This document shows positions 17,644-25,611 of a stretch of 64,000 nt of DNA, piece after piece; position 1 is the first letter of the stretch; every line of letters begins with the position of its first letter. The notes under the pieces were generated by a model. That model did no database searches, was not told where the DNA came from, and worked only from the letters and a program-made list of their open reading frames with translations. The position numbers and the translations under genes are program-made. This DNA is from CALAED01 sp937891035 (lineage in GTDB: Bacteria > Actinomycetota > Actinomycetes > Streptosporangiales > Streptosporangiaceae). Location: contig DASQSZ010000034.1 in NCBI GenBank assembly GCA_035642125.1, positions 1 to 64,000 of the forward strand. Direction: 5' to 3'.

Positions 17644-17949
17644 GCTCTCGGACTTTATGAGGCGATATAGCTGTGGCCGTAGATTTGGATAGAAAGTCGT
17701 ACGGCGTGTCGCGGGTCGCGGCCGCCGCTGCCCTCTCCCTCGGCACTGGGCCGTCGATGCCGGACTCATCGTCGCCACCATGCCGCCTCCCCTGCCGTGC
17801 CGCCGCGCCACGCCATGCACCCCGAACCCGCGCGTCGAACTGACGTTCGATGTATTCGAACACACTAGCGCACGGCCGCCCCCGCGGCACAACCCCGCAG
17901 CACAAACGCAGGCACAAACGCACGGCACAAACCGCACGGAGGAAGCGGG
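17644..17949. other. Intergenic stretch with GCACAA direct repeats
   Basis: Between the start of the ATPase gene and the 3' end of the pirin gene. About 17887-17939 holds four GCACAA repeats spaced 12-14 bp (GCACAACC, GCACAAACGCAG, GCACAAACGCAC, GCACAAACCGCAC). They could be a binding-site array for the ATPase promoter or a slipped repeat. No gene is seen. Confidence 0.5.
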
Positions 17950-18942
17950 TCAGCCCACCGGGTCGTCGGCGGCGGTTTGGTGGGGCACCCGCTCCGCGGG
18001 AATCGTGCCCATGCGTCCGGCCTGGAAGTCTTCGAACGCCTGGATGATCTCGGCTCGGGTATTCATCACGAACGGCCCGTACCGCGCGATCGGCTCGCGG
18101 ATCGGCAGCCCGCCGAGCACCAGGACCTCCCAGCCGGCCTGGGCGGCCGACGGCTGCGTGTCGGCGGCCCGCACGCGGATCGCCGCGCCCTCGCCGAACA
18201 CGGCCAACTGCCCTTCCCCCAGGGGCCGTTCCTCGGCGCCGGCGACGCCGCGGCCGGACAGGACGTACACCAGCGCGTTGAAGTCGCGTGGCCACGGCAG
18301 GGTGAGCCGGGCGCCGGGCGCGACGGTCGCGTGCAGATAGGTGATGGGCGTGTAGGTGATGCCCGGTCCCTCGTGTCCGGCCAGCGAGCCCGCGATGATC
18401 CGTACGAGCGAGGCGCCGTCGTCGGTGGCCAGCAGCTTCACGTCACGCGCTTCGATGTCCTGGTAGCGGGGCGGCGTCCACTTTCGTGCGCGCGGCAGGT
18501 TCACCCACAGCTGCACGCCGTGGAAGAGCCCGCCCGTGGCCACGAGCTCAGGCGGCGGCTGCTCGATGTGCTGGATGCCGGCGCCAGCGGTCATCCACTG
18601 GGTGGCGCCGTCGGAGATGAGTCCGCCGCCGCCCGTGGTGTCCTGGTGCCGGAAGGCGCCGTCGAGGATGTACGTCACCGTCTCGAAGCCGCGATGCGGA
18701 TGCCACGGCGTGCCCTTGGCCTCACCGGGCCCGTACTCGACGGCCCCCATGTGGTCGAGCAGGACGAACGGGTCGGCCAGCTCCAGGTCGACGCCGGGGA
18801 ACGGGCGGCGGACCTGGAAGCCCTCGCCCTCGAGGTGCCGCTGCCCGGTGACGATCCGGGTCACCGGCCGCCAGTCGGTCTCGGTCTCCGGCAGGCGGGG
18901 TAGCCGGGGCAGGGTGAGCGTGTCCGCGGTAACGGCTGGCAT
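17950..18942 (-). CDS. Pirin family protein
   Basis: A 330-residue bicupin of the pirin family; characterised members are quercetinases or redox-sensing cofactors. The metal-binding cupin motif is HPHRGFETVTYILDG near residue 80, and downstream AGAGIQHIEQ carries the other His/Glu ligand region. The pirin C-terminal domain follows (PGARLTLPWPRDFNALVYVL). The start at 18942 has AAGGAGA at good spacing; an upstream ATG 48 bases earlier falls in the operator region. It is divergent from a MarR regulator with two palindromic sites between, so repression by that regulator is likely. Confidence 0.92.
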   Translation of the reverse strand: MPAVTADTLTLPRLPRLPETETDWRPVTRIVTGQRHLEGEGFQVRRPFPGVDLELADPFVLLDHMGAVEYGPGEAKGTPWHPHRGFETVTYILDGAFRHQDTTGGGGLISDGATQWMTAGAGIQHIEQPPPELVATGGLFHGVQLWVNLPRARKWTPPRYQDIEARDVKLLATDDGASLVRIIAGSLAGHEGPGITYTPITYLHATVAPGARLTLPWPRDFNALVYVLSGRGVAGAEERPLGEGQLAVFGEGAAIRVRAADTQPSAAQAGWEVLVLGGLPIREPIARYGPFVMNTRAEIIQAFEDFQAGRMGTIPAERVPHQTAADDPVG

Positions 18943-18976
18943 CGGGTCTCCTTCATCGTCCTGAACCAAGGAATAT

Positions 18977-18992
18977 GATTGAAGGTTCAACT
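18977..18992. promoter_or_regulatory. MarR-type operator 1 (imperfect)
   Basis: GATTGAAGGTTCAACT matches 13 of 16 bases of the perfect palindrome at 19046. It lies 35 bp upstream of the pirin start and would overlap the pirin promoter. Confidence 0.7.
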
Positions 18993-19045
18993 ATTCCTGT
19001 GCGCGGACTCGCCGAACCCGTACCCCCTCACCATAAGTGATGGGT

Positions 19046-19061
19046 AGTTGAACGTTCAACT
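19046..19061. promoter_or_regulatory. MarR-type operator 2 (perfect 16-bp palindrome)
   Basis: AGTTGAACGTTCAACT is a perfect palindrome just upstream of the marR promoter. TACACT at 19068-19073 would be the -10 element, placing transcription start at or next to the GTG at 19080, so the regulator mRNA is probably leaderless and the operator covers its -35 region. Confidence 0.8.
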
Positions 19062-19079
19062 CTCGGCTACACTGGGTAC

Positions 19080-19541
19080 GTGTCCGAAACCCGCTGGCTT
19101 ACCCCTCCGCAGCAGCGCGACTGGCGCGCCTTCGTCGATGGCAGCGTGCGCCTGCTCGACGTTCTCGACCAATCCCTCAAGTCGGGACACGGGCTGTCAA
19201 TGGCAGAGTACGAAATCCTCGTACGACTTTCCGAGGCGCCGGACAGAAAACTGCGAATGGCCCAGCTGGCGGCGGAGGCCAGCCAGTCGCGCAGCCGGCT
19301 CTCGCACACCTGCACCCGCCTCGAGCAAAAGGGATTGGTCCGGCGGGAGACCTGCCCGAGCGACAAACGCGGCGTCTTGGCGCATCTGACGGACGAGGGA
19401 TTCAGGGCGCTGGAGCGGGCCGCCCACGATCACGTGAACACCGTGCGCGACTTCTTCATCGAGGTCGTGGAGCCCGCCGACCTGGAGGCCATCGGCCGGG
19501 CGTTCTCAGCCATCATCGTCCGGGTGGACAAGAGCCGCTGA
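19080..19541 (+). CDS. MarR family transcriptional regulator
   Basis: A 153-residue winged-helix regulator. The core is visible as LSMAEYEILVRLSEAPDRKL, the recognition helix region as ASQSRSRLSHTCTRLEQKGL, and the wing as CPSDKRGVLAHLTDEG. The GTG start at 19080 has no ribosome site, consistent with a leaderless transcript. Two related palindromes between it and divergent pirin make it the likely repressor of both genes; the inducing ligand is unknown but pirin partners suggest phenolic or oxidative signals. Confidence 0.92.
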   Translation: MSETRWLTPPQQRDWRAFVDGSVRLLDVLDQSLKSGHGLSMAEYEILVRLSEAPDRKLRMAQLAAEASQSRSRLSHTCTRLEQKGLVRRETCPSDKRGVLAHLTDEGFRALERAAHDHVNTVRDFFIEVVEPADLEAIGRAFSAIIVRVDKSR

Positions 19542-19605
19542 CCCACTCCTCCTTCGTTCCGTCCGCCGGCGCACGCGCCGAGGCGGCCCGCCCGAAACCG
19601 CGGGC

Positions 19606-20151
19606 TCAAGGGTTGAGGCCGGTGAAATAGCCCGCCGAGATCAGCGTCATGAAGACCCAGCCCAGCATCAGCCCGACGCCGACCGGGCGGAACGCGCCGC
19701 GAATGCTCCAGATCATCAGCGCCCCGAGGCCGAAGGCGAGCAGCGCCAGCGTGATGGCCTGCGGCAGCAGGTTGGTCGAACTGTGCGTACGGAACGGCGC
19801 GTACATCATGATGCTGTCCACAATCATGAAGATCACGAAGCCGGTCGTGGTCAGGCCGATCTCGCGGCATCCCGGGGCCCCGGCCGATGGCACGCCCGAT
19901 CGCGCCCAAATGGCTCCCTGCCAGGCCGGCGACCGCCGCTGCCCGAGCCCGGGTTCGGGCAGGCCGGGCTCGGGCAGCGCCACGGAGTCGGCCGCCGCCT
20001 CGTGCGCGACCGGCATCCGTGAGCCGTCCGATGGTACGACGGGCGGCACGTCTGCGGCGTCATCCGCATCCTCAGCGTCGACGGCATCGCCGAACAGATC
20101 GTCGAGCAGGGACTTGTCGTCCTGGTAGGACTCGTCGCCCGGGTCCTTCAT
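19606..20151 (-). CDS. Small membrane protein with acidic N-terminus
   Basis: A 181-residue protein of no recognised family. The first 45 residues are acidic (DDKSLLDDLFGDAVDAED), followed by a proline-rich linker with a PEPGLPEPGL repeat. Three or four membrane helices follow (GFVIFMIVDSIMM, ITLALLAFGLGALMIW, VGLMLGWVFMTLISAG). It is likely a lineage-specific envelope protein. It is divergent from the M15 peptidase gene with a 112-bp gap. Confidence 0.75.
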   Translation of the reverse strand: MKDPGDESYQDDKSLLDDLFGDAVDAEDADDAADVPPVVPSDGSRMPVAHEAAADSVALPEPGLPEPGLGQRRSPAWQGAIWARSGVPSAGAPGCREIGLTTTGFVIFMIVDSIMMYAPFRTHSSTNLLPQAITLALLAFGLGALMIWSIRGAFRPVGVGLMLGWVFMTLISAGYFTGLNP

Positions 20152-20263
20152 GTCCCGGCCCTTTGTGTCGTGGCAACCCCGGGAGGGCGGCCGTTACGGG
20201 GCACCGTAGCCGAGATCCCGCCCATGGGTCATCAGAGCACACCCCGATCCATGTAATCTCGTC

Positions 20264-21013
20264 ATGATGCAGGTGAAAGGCTTGATCACATTGGCCGTCG
20301 CAGTCGTGGCGCTCGCCGGCTGCGGCTCCGGCGGCGCCGCGCCCCCGACCGCCACGGGCTCGGCTTCCGACCGTTCCCCGGCGGCGACGCAGCCGACCGC
20401 GACCGCTTCGCCGAGCGCCAAGGCGAGGGCGAAGCCCAGGCCGGCGGCGTTCAGCGCACGGATTCAGCGGATCCCGTCCCGTACGACGCTCAAGCACTCC
20501 TGGCGGCCGGGTTGCCCGGTCCCGATCTCCAGGCTCCGACTGATCACCATGACGTACTTGGGCTTCGACAAGCGGCCGCATCAAGGCAGGTTGGTGGTCA
20601 ACGCCAAGGCCGCCGACGATATCGTCAAGGTCTTCAAGCGACTTTACGCCGCGCGTTATCCGATCCGGCGGATGGAACTCGTCGACAAATACAAGGGCAG
20701 TGATTTCGACTCGATCGAGGCCGACAACACCTCGGCGTTCAACTGCCGCAGCGCCACCGGCTCAAGCTCTTGGTCGCAGCACGCCTTCGGCCTCGCCATC
20801 GATATCAACCCCTGCGAGAATCCCTACGTCACGGCGTCCGGCAGCGTGGCGCACAGGGACTGCGTGAAGTATCGCAATCGCACCCGGCGTGACCCGGGCG
20901 TCATCCACAAGGACGGCGTCGTGCACCGGGCCTTTAGGGCGATCGGCTGGGGCTGGGGCGGTCTTTGGAGTGGCACCCGCGACTATCAGCACTTTTCCAG
21001 CACCGGCCGCTAG
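20264..21013 (+). CDS. M15-type (D-Ala-D-Ala carboxypeptidase/VanY-like) lipoprotein
   Basis: A 249-residue lipoprotein peptidase acting on peptidoglycan outside the membrane. The lipobox is LAGC near residue 19, followed by a Ser/Thr/Pro-rich linker to residue 60. The zinc site of family M15 is clear: SQHAFGLAIDIN near 170 (His and Asp ligands) and DYQHFS near the C-terminus (His ligand). A second ATG three bases in is an alternative start. It would trim cross-bridges or stem peptides of the wall; exact specificity cannot be read from sequence. Confidence 0.9.
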   Translation: MMQVKGLITLAVAVVALAGCGSGGAAPPTATGSASDRSPAATQPTATASPSAKARAKPRPAAFSARIQRIPSRTTLKHSWRPGCPVPISRLRLITMTYLGFDKRPHQGRLVVNAKAADDIVKVFKRLYAARYPIRRMELVDKYKGSDFDSIEADNTSAFNCRSATGSSSWSQHAFGLAIDINPCENPYVTASGSVAHRDCVKYRNRTRRDPGVIHKDGVVHRAFRAIGWGWGGLWSGTRDYQHFSSTGR

Positions 21014-21036
21014 CGACAGCGGCCCGGTGCCGCGTG

Positions 21037-21213
21037 TTACATCATCATGATGGCGAGGCCGGCCACGACGGCCACGACCACGACGGCGACCACCACACCG
21101 ATCATGAGTCCGGCGTTGCCGCCGCTCTTGGTCGCCGGCTCGCGCGTGCCGTGCTGCACGAAGGCGCGGAACTGCTGAGTGTTCCCAGCTGGATCAATCT
21201 CGTTGTCGGGCAT
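21037..21213 (-). CDS. Small tail-anchored membrane protein (58 aa)
   Basis: This frame encodes MPDNEIDPAGNTQQFRAFVQ, then a short linker and a single strong membrane helix (MIGVVVAVVVVAVVAGLAIM) at the C-terminus. The pattern DPxGNTQxFRAFVQ plus one helix recurs in small actinobacterial proteins of unknown role. The start at 21213 lacks a Shine-Dalgarno sequence, so it may be leaderless or start elsewhere. Confidence 0.7.
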   Translation of the reverse strand: MPDNEIDPAGNTQQFRAFVQHGTREPATKSGGNAGLMIGVVVAVVVVAVVAGLAIMMM

Positions 21214-21278
21214 GCCGAGCACTGTAACGGATCGATCTCGAGCCATTGTCACATTTGGCGACAGAAGACCCAATGGCC

Positions 21279-21917
21279 TCAGTTGTGGCTGTGCCGCGCC
21301 GGCGTGAGCGCCGCGACGACGCCGAGCCCGATGAACGTGCCGCCGACCACGTACCGCTCGCCGCGCAGGAACCGAGTGCTGCGGCGTAGCCATGGCCCCA
21401 CCGTGCCGGCGAGCACCGCGTACGTGGTGTCGGTGCACAGCCCGATGAGGACGAAGCTCAGACCGAAGATCGCGGTCTGGATCGGGACCGGGCCTCGCGC
21501 GGGATCCACGAACTGCGGCAAGAAGGCGAGGAAGAACAGTGCGAGCTTCGGGTTGAGTGCGTTGACCAGGGCGCCATCGCGGAAGAGCCGCGCCTTCGAG
21601 GTGTCCGGAGCCGCCACGAACGCCGCCTCCTCGCGGCTGAGCAGCTTGCATACGCCCAGATAGATCAGGTAGGCGGCCCCCGCGTACTTCACCACCGTGA
21701 ACGCCAGTGATGACGACACGATCAGCCAGGACAGGCCCGCGACCGCGCCGATCACCTGGACGAGGCTGCCCGTATGCACCCCCAGCACCGCGGTGACCCC
21801 CGCCCGCCGGCCGTGCCGAACGCCCTGCGACACGACATAGAGCACCGCGGGCCCTGGAATGATCAACACGATCAGGGCGGTCGCGACGTACAGGGCAAGT
21901 GTGGAGATCGTCGGCAT
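21279..21917 (-). CDS. LysE/RhtB family exporter
   Basis: A 212-residue inner-membrane exporter with the LysE family signature IPGPAVLYVVSQGVRHGRRA near residue 20 and about six hydrophobic helices (VKYAGAAYLIYLGV, NPKLALFFLAFLPQF, SFVLIGLCTDTTYAVLAGTV). Family members export amino acids such as lysine, threonine or homoserine lactones; the substrate here is unknown. It ends 65 bp before the small membrane-protein gene on the same strand. Confidence 0.92.
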   Translation of the reverse strand: MPTISTLALYVATALIVLIIPGPAVLYVVSQGVRHGRRAGVTAVLGVHTGSLVQVIGAVAGLSWLIVSSSLAFTVVKYAGAAYLIYLGVCKLLSREEAAFVAAPDTSKARLFRDGALVNALNPKLALFFLAFLPQFVDPARGPVPIQTAIFGLSFVLIGLCTDTTYAVLAGTVGPWLRRSTRFLRGERYVVGGTFIGLGVVAALTPARHSHN

Positions 21918-22038
21918 CGCCCCACGCTAACCACGAGCCGGCGGCCTCCGCCACGCAATTACCGCCCGGCCACATTGCGCTCCCCGCAACATGAACGCCC
22001 TCGTCATTGCCCGCCCCACCGCCGGGCAGGATGTCCAT

Positions 22039-22530
22039 ATGAAGGTCGTCGCGATCTCGGACACGCACGCGCCCCGGCGGTGGCGCTCCTGCCCGCCGGC
22101 CGTGGCCGAGCACCTGCGCGACGCGGACCTGATCTTGCACGCCGGCGACGTTTGCGTGGCGGACGTGCTCGACGAACTCGCCGGCTACGCCCCCGTACGA
22201 GCCGTACTCGGCAACAACGACGGCCCGGACGTGGCCGCCTGGGGCGCGCCGGAACGGCTCGAACTCGACATCGACGGCCTGCCGACGGCCATGGTCCACG
22301 ACAGCGGCCCGGCCACGGGCCGGATCGCCAGGATGCGCCGCTGGTTCCCGGCCGCCGCCCTGGTGGTCTACGGGCATTCGCACATCCCGATGAACGAGAC
22401 CGGTGACGGCGTCCGCATCTTCAACCCCGGCTCGCCCACCGACCGGCGCCGCCAGCCGCACGGCACCATCGGCCTGCTCACCATCGAAGCCGGCCGGCTG
22501 CTGCGCGCCACCATCCTCCCCGTCACTTGA
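22039..22530 (+). CDS. YfcE/MJ0936-type metallophosphoesterase
   Basis: A 163-residue calcineurin-fold phosphodiesterase. Metal-binding motifs appear in order: ISDTHAPR near residue 6, LHAGDVC near 35, LGNNDGPD near 58, VVYGHSHIP near 110, and NPGSPTDRR near 130. These cover the five canonical motifs. The ATG at 22039 is preferred (AGGA about eight bases upstream) over an upstream ATG that adds 16 residues without family features. Substrate is likely a phosphodiester; physiological role is unknown. Confidence 0.9.
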   Translation: MKVVAISDTHAPRRWRSCPPAVAEHLRDADLILHAGDVCVADVLDELAGYAPVRAVLGNNDGPDVAAWGAPERLELDIDGLPTAMVHDSGPATGRIARMRRWFPAAALVVYGHSHIPMNETGDGVRIFNPGSPTDRRRQPHGTIGLLTIEAGRLLRATILPVT

Positions 22531-22643
22531 GCCGCGCTCGGCATACCAGCATGCGGTCCCGCCTGGTACGCCGGCTGGCCTGACCAGAGCGGGCAACGCA
22601 TGCGACCGCCCCGCTCTGCGCTCCCGATATAGCGTCGCTTCCT

Positions 22644-23291
22644 GTGCAACTAGGTGTGGTGGTCACGCTGTCGGTAACCGTGGCCCTGGCGATCGCGGGT
22701 TACGGAGCGACGTACGTGACGAATCTGCGTCTCGCGCGTCGCAAGGATCATCTGGATCGCGTCAATCGGCAGCTCAGTGAGCTCTACGGTCCGTTGTACG
22801 CCCAATCAGAGGCGGTTGATCGAGCATGGCGGAAGTACGTCGCCCGGTATGGGGTCGTATGGGCCTCTCCGGTGCCCGCAACCGCTGAGCAGGCCGAGAC
22901 CTGGCGGTTGTGGATGTCGACGGTCTTCATGCCCCTCAACCGGCAGATGGTCGAGACGGTCGTCTCGCACGCCGACCTCCTCCGTGAGGACACCATTCCA
23001 GAGTGTCTGAAGGAGCTTTGTGCGCACGTGGCCTGCTACGAGCCGGTGCTCGCCCGCTGGCGAGAAGACGGATTCGCCTCGACCGCATTTGAGGGTCATG
23101 TTTCGATCGCGGGGGATTTCCCACGGGCGGCGTTGGAGGCCTACGTGCAGAGCTCGTTCGAGTCGCTGAAGCGCGAGCAGGCGCACCTGATCGCACAGAT
23201 ACAACAGCCGCGCTCCGCACTGGCCAGGAGCGGCGATTCGGGGCGGCCACGGCGCCGCCGCGTCCGGCCGAGGCCACCTGAACCGACATGA
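22644..23291 (+). CDS. Membrane-anchored hypothetical protein
   Basis: A 215-residue protein with one N-terminal membrane helix (VVVTLSVTVALAIAGYGATY) and an alpha-helical soluble part starting ARRKDHLDRVNRQLSELYGP. The RRKDxLDRVNRQLxxLYGPL pattern recurs in actinobacterial hypothetical proteins. The tail is Arg/Pro-rich. It is the last chromosomal gene before the tRNA-Ser scar. Function is unknown. Confidence 0.75.
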   Translation: MQLGVVVTLSVTVALAIAGYGATYVTNLRLARRKDHLDRVNRQLSELYGPLYAQSEAVDRAWRKYVARYGVVWASPVPATAEQAETWRLWMSTVFMPLNRQMVETVVSHADLLREDTIPECLKELCAHVACYEPVLARWREDGFASTAFEGHVSIAGDFPRAALEAYVQSSFESLKREQAHLIAQIQQPRSALARSGDSGRPRRRRVRPRPPEPT

Positions 23292-23399
23292 CCAGCAGCC
23301 CATGGCGGCATTCCTTGGCATCCGGCTGTCTAGCGGCCGTCAAGGCGGGTCGCACCGGGGGTCGTTTCGCCTGGCCATAGGGCGAAATGTCGGGGTGAG

Positions 23400-23453
23400 C
23401 GGAGGGTGTGGGATTCGAACCCACGAGACCGGTCACCCGGCCTAGCGGTTTTC
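23400..23453 (-). pseudogene. 3' half of tRNA-Ser(TGA); attachment-site scar of an integrated element
   Basis: On the minus strand this carries the anticodon loop CTTGAAA (anticodon TGA), the 3' anticodon strand ACCGC, a variable arm (GCCGG/CCGGT), a perfect T arm GTGGG TTCGAAT CCCAC, and acceptor strand ACCCTCC with discriminator G at 23400. Upstream, the D arm cannot be formed and the 5' anticodon strand pairs at only three of five positions, so no complete tRNA exists here. Integrases that target tRNA genes leave such a 3' copy at one end and a rebuilt tRNA at the other. The orientation puts the element to the right, with the intact tRNA beyond 64 kb. Confidence 0.75.
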
Positions 23454-23640
23454 AAGACAGACTAACCACAGAACCCGGCATCCCCCCGCATCCTCCGCAA
23501 TCACATTGCGGCAGGCAGGCCGCGTCCCGCCCTCCCCCGAGAGGCCCGGCCATCTCCCCGTATCCCCCGCCGTCTGCGTCCATTGTGCGACCATTGGACG
23601 CAGGCCGGGACCCTGTCCGCCCGGATATTCTGGCGACGCC

Positions 23641-23952
23641 ATGCTGCTCGACGGATCCCCCAGCCAATCCGGCCCCGGCCTCACCGCCGTCTTCGACAAC
23701 CTCACCGACGAACAGGCCGCCGGCCGCGCCTGCGTCGTCGGCCTCTGCCGCCGCTGCTTCACACCCGACCAGCCGGCCGCCTCCGTAGTGGTCGGCATCG
23801 CCAAGGCGACCGGCATGGAGGTGCGGGCATGCCGGTCCGGATGCGCCCAGCTGGTCGGGTGGGTGCCGCCGTCAATGTGGATTCAACCGGCCGTCAGACA
23901 CCCGGATGGGGATATCCTGTCTCCCAGTGGATCAGGTACACCACAACGTTGA
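23641..23952 (+). CDS. Small cysteine-containing protein next to the attachment scar
   Basis: A 103-residue frame beginning MLLDGSPSQSGPGLTAVFDN and containing LTDEQAAGRACVVGLCRRCF and a later CRSGC. This layout resembles small zinc-ribbon proteins common in actinomycete mobile elements, whose usual motif is ACVVCG; here the first pair is spaced differently. It ends directly at a strong terminator hairpin, which supports transcription of this strand. Role unknown. Confidence 0.55.
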   Translation: MLLDGSPSQSGPGLTAVFDNLTDEQAAGRACVVGLCRRCFTPDQPAASVVVGIAKATGMEVRACRSGCAQLVGWVPPSMWIQPAVRHPDGDILSPSGSGTPQR

Positions 23953-23982
23953 GCCCCCGACCCGGCAAGGGATCGGGGGCTC
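23951..23982 (+). terminator. Hairpin terminator
   Basis: GAGCCCCCGA (23951-23960) pairs perfectly with TCGGGGGCTC (23973-23982), with further pairs inside. It begins at the stop codon of the preceding small gene. The T-rich tail is weak (GTGCTTTC), as usual in actinomycetes. It separates that gene from the convergent DUF397 gene. Confidence 0.75.
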
Positions 23983-24004
23983 AGTGCTTTCGAGGTGGTG
24001 AGGT

Positions 24005-24226
24005 CTACAGATCGAAGTCGCCGGCCTTGACCCTGCGGATCAGATCTCCCGCCTCGCGGCGTGAAAATGTCAGCTTCGGCCCGTTGAGGTTCTTAGAGTC
24101 GCGGATCCCGGCGGTGTCGTCGCCGAAGTTGGCGACCTCGACGCACTGATCGCTCTCGCCGGAGTAGCTACTCGTGCGCCAGGCAGGGCGCGCTGGATCA
24201 TGATGCGGCATCAGGTACGTTTCCAT
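24005..24226 (-). CDS. DUF397 domain protein
   Basis: A 73-residue DUF397 protein: WRTSSYSGESDQCVEVANFG and IRDSKNLNGPKLTFSRREAG are the family core. In streptomycetes and relatives DUF397 proteins partner with XRE/DUF5753 regulators, sometimes relieving their repression. The gene follows its XRE partner on the same strand after 16 bp. A second ATG (24211) is an alternative start. Confidence 0.9.
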   Translation of the reverse strand: METYLMPHHDPARPAWRTSSYSGESDQCVEVANFGDDTAGIRDSKNLNGPKLTFSRREAGDLIRRVKAGDFDL

Positions 24227-24242
24227 CTCGTTGGGGGACTGG

Positions 24243-25118
24243 TCAGGTCATTGCCCGCTTGTGGCGGTCAATCATCGCGATGCTATCCGCCGGGCTTGCC
24301 GCGACTGCGATCAGTCGCTGGTATGCCACCTGGAAGCGCTCGACGTCTGTTTCCTCTTCAAGCAGGAGCTGGCCGGCGATGTTCTCGGAGTAGGCCGCAT
24401 CGGGATCTTTAGGCTCCGGAAACTGCAAGATCGTGAATGGTCCGCTCAACCCTGGGTGAGCGCCGATGTCGAACGGCGCGACCTGGATCGTCACGCGCGG
24501 CAGCTCGGCGAGCTCGAGAAGTTGCTCGAGCTGGTCTCGCATGACTGCGTCGCCACCAACGTTGCGGTGGAGGACGGCCTCGTCCAGGACCGCGACGAGA
24601 CGCAGCGGATCCTGCTCGCGAGTGAGTAGTTCTTGCCGCGCGGCGCGGATCAAAACCCGAGCGTCGATCTCATCGGTGCTCAGCTCGGCGGGGCCATCTC
24701 TCATGATGGCTCGGGCGTAGTCGGCGGTCTGAATCAATCCTGGGAGCATGCCGGACTGGAACGTCAGCAGGCTCGCAGCGCCGGCTTCGAGGCCCAGGTA
24801 TGTCGAGTATCGCTCGCTCAGCATCTTGCGATAGGGGTGCCACCAGTCACGTTCTCGGCCCTGCCTAGCCAACATCAGCAAGTATTCGCGGCGGTCATCA
24901 TCTTCGACGCTGTAGAGATCGAGCAGATCCGTTATGTCTCGTGGGCGAGGTCGTTGCCAGTGACCGCGCTCCATCCGCGCGAGCTTGCCCGGAGTCCAGT
25001 CCAGCCGGCGGTCGACGTCAACCGCCGTAAGACCGGCCGCTTCGCGGAGCATCCGGAGTTCGGCCGATAGCTGGCGGCGACGGAGCGTAGGGCTCCGCCG
25101 TGGTTCGGTTTCTGGCAT
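24243..25118 (-). CDS. XRE-family regulator with DUF5753 sensor domain
   Basis: A 291-residue regulator. The N-terminal helix-turn-helix spans about residues 15-80 (AELRMLREAAGLTAVDVDRR, then WTPGKLARMERGHW). The remaining DUF5753 part includes YLGLEAGAASLLTFQSGMLP, GLIQTADYARAIM and IQVAPFDIGAHPGLSGPFTI. Together with the adjacent DUF397 gene it forms the WhiJ-type pair widespread in actinomycetes. ATG 25118 has GGAGG eight bases upstream; a GTG at 25172 would add 18 residues. It lies inside the element and is divergent from the transfer operon, so it may regulate it. Confidence 0.92.
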   Translation of the reverse strand: MPETEPRRSPTLRRRQLSAELRMLREAAGLTAVDVDRRLDWTPGKLARMERGHWQRPRPRDITDLLDLYSVEDDDRREYLLMLARQGRERDWWHPYRKMLSERYSTYLGLEAGAASLLTFQSGMLPGLIQTADYARAIMRDGPAELSTDEIDARVLIRAARQELLTREQDPLRLVAVLDEAVLHRNVGGDAVMRDQLEQLLELAELPRVTIQVAPFDIGAHPGLSGPFTILQFPEPKDPDAAYSENIAGQLLLEEETDVERFQVAYQRLIAVAASPADSIAMIDRHKRAMT

Positions 25119-25305
25119 GGAGTCATCCTCCACGGTCACGGTGGGTTGGGTGATCGTAGCGGATTCGGACACTGGCGGACCTTTCCGGCCTAAGTAAATT
25201 CGCCTATGGCTATTTCACCATGGCTGCGGCATGCTACGGGAGTACCCCAGTCCACTGGCATGTGGCCGGTCCATCTCTCCGGCTATGACAGGGAGTGATC
25301 CCGAG

Positions 25306-25611
25306 ATGACGCAAGATGCAGACCGCCGGGAACGGTCCAGCAGCCCACCACCGACACCAGTCGACGATCAGACCCGCCGGTTCAACGAGTACCTCGTTGA
25401 GGTCATCGAGGAGCTCACCGGTTACCACGTCCGGATGTCCCACCTCGGTTTTTGGTGCGCCGACCGCGTCAGCCCGATCACTGAGCTGGAGGAGCAAGAA
25501 GGCGTCAAACGGACGCTTCAGTCCGTCGAACCCAAAGATCTTGTCGAGCAGATCCATGCGCAGGCGCGGATCACCCAGCGGATCGCGATGCGAGACGCCG
25601 CCCGAATCTGA
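25306..25611 (+). CDS. Hypothetical protein, first gene of the rightward mobile-element operon
   Basis: A 101-residue soluble protein starting MTQDADRRERSSSPPPTPVD, then helical (RRFNEYLVEVIEELTGYHVR, KDLVEQIHAQARITQRIAMR). ATG 25306 has GGGAG upstream; an in-frame ATG at 25285 has none. No family is recognised. It is divergent from the XRE gene and is followed by three large hairpins. Confidence 0.65.
   Translation: MTQDADRRERSSSPPPTPVDDQTRRFNEYLVEVIEELTGYHVRMSHLGFWCADRVSPITELEEQEGVKRTLQSVEPKDLVEQIHAQARITQRIAMRDAARI

Noticed and set aside
16426..17670. A long plus-strand frame opposite the AAA ATPase gene
   Set aside because: The minus strand encodes a clear ATPase with Walker motifs; the plus-strand translation is Gly/Arg-rich and family-less, a usual shadow of GC-rich coding DNA. 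Similar long shadows opposite the tail genes (37-43 kb) and the portal gene were dropped for the same reason.
23400..23496. Possible complete tRNA-Ser(TGA), since GGAGG also occurs at its 5' side
   Set aside because: The 97-nt candidate has no D arm, lacks U8, has only three of five anticodon pairs and an acceptor mismatch. It is better read as a 3' half next to element DNA.
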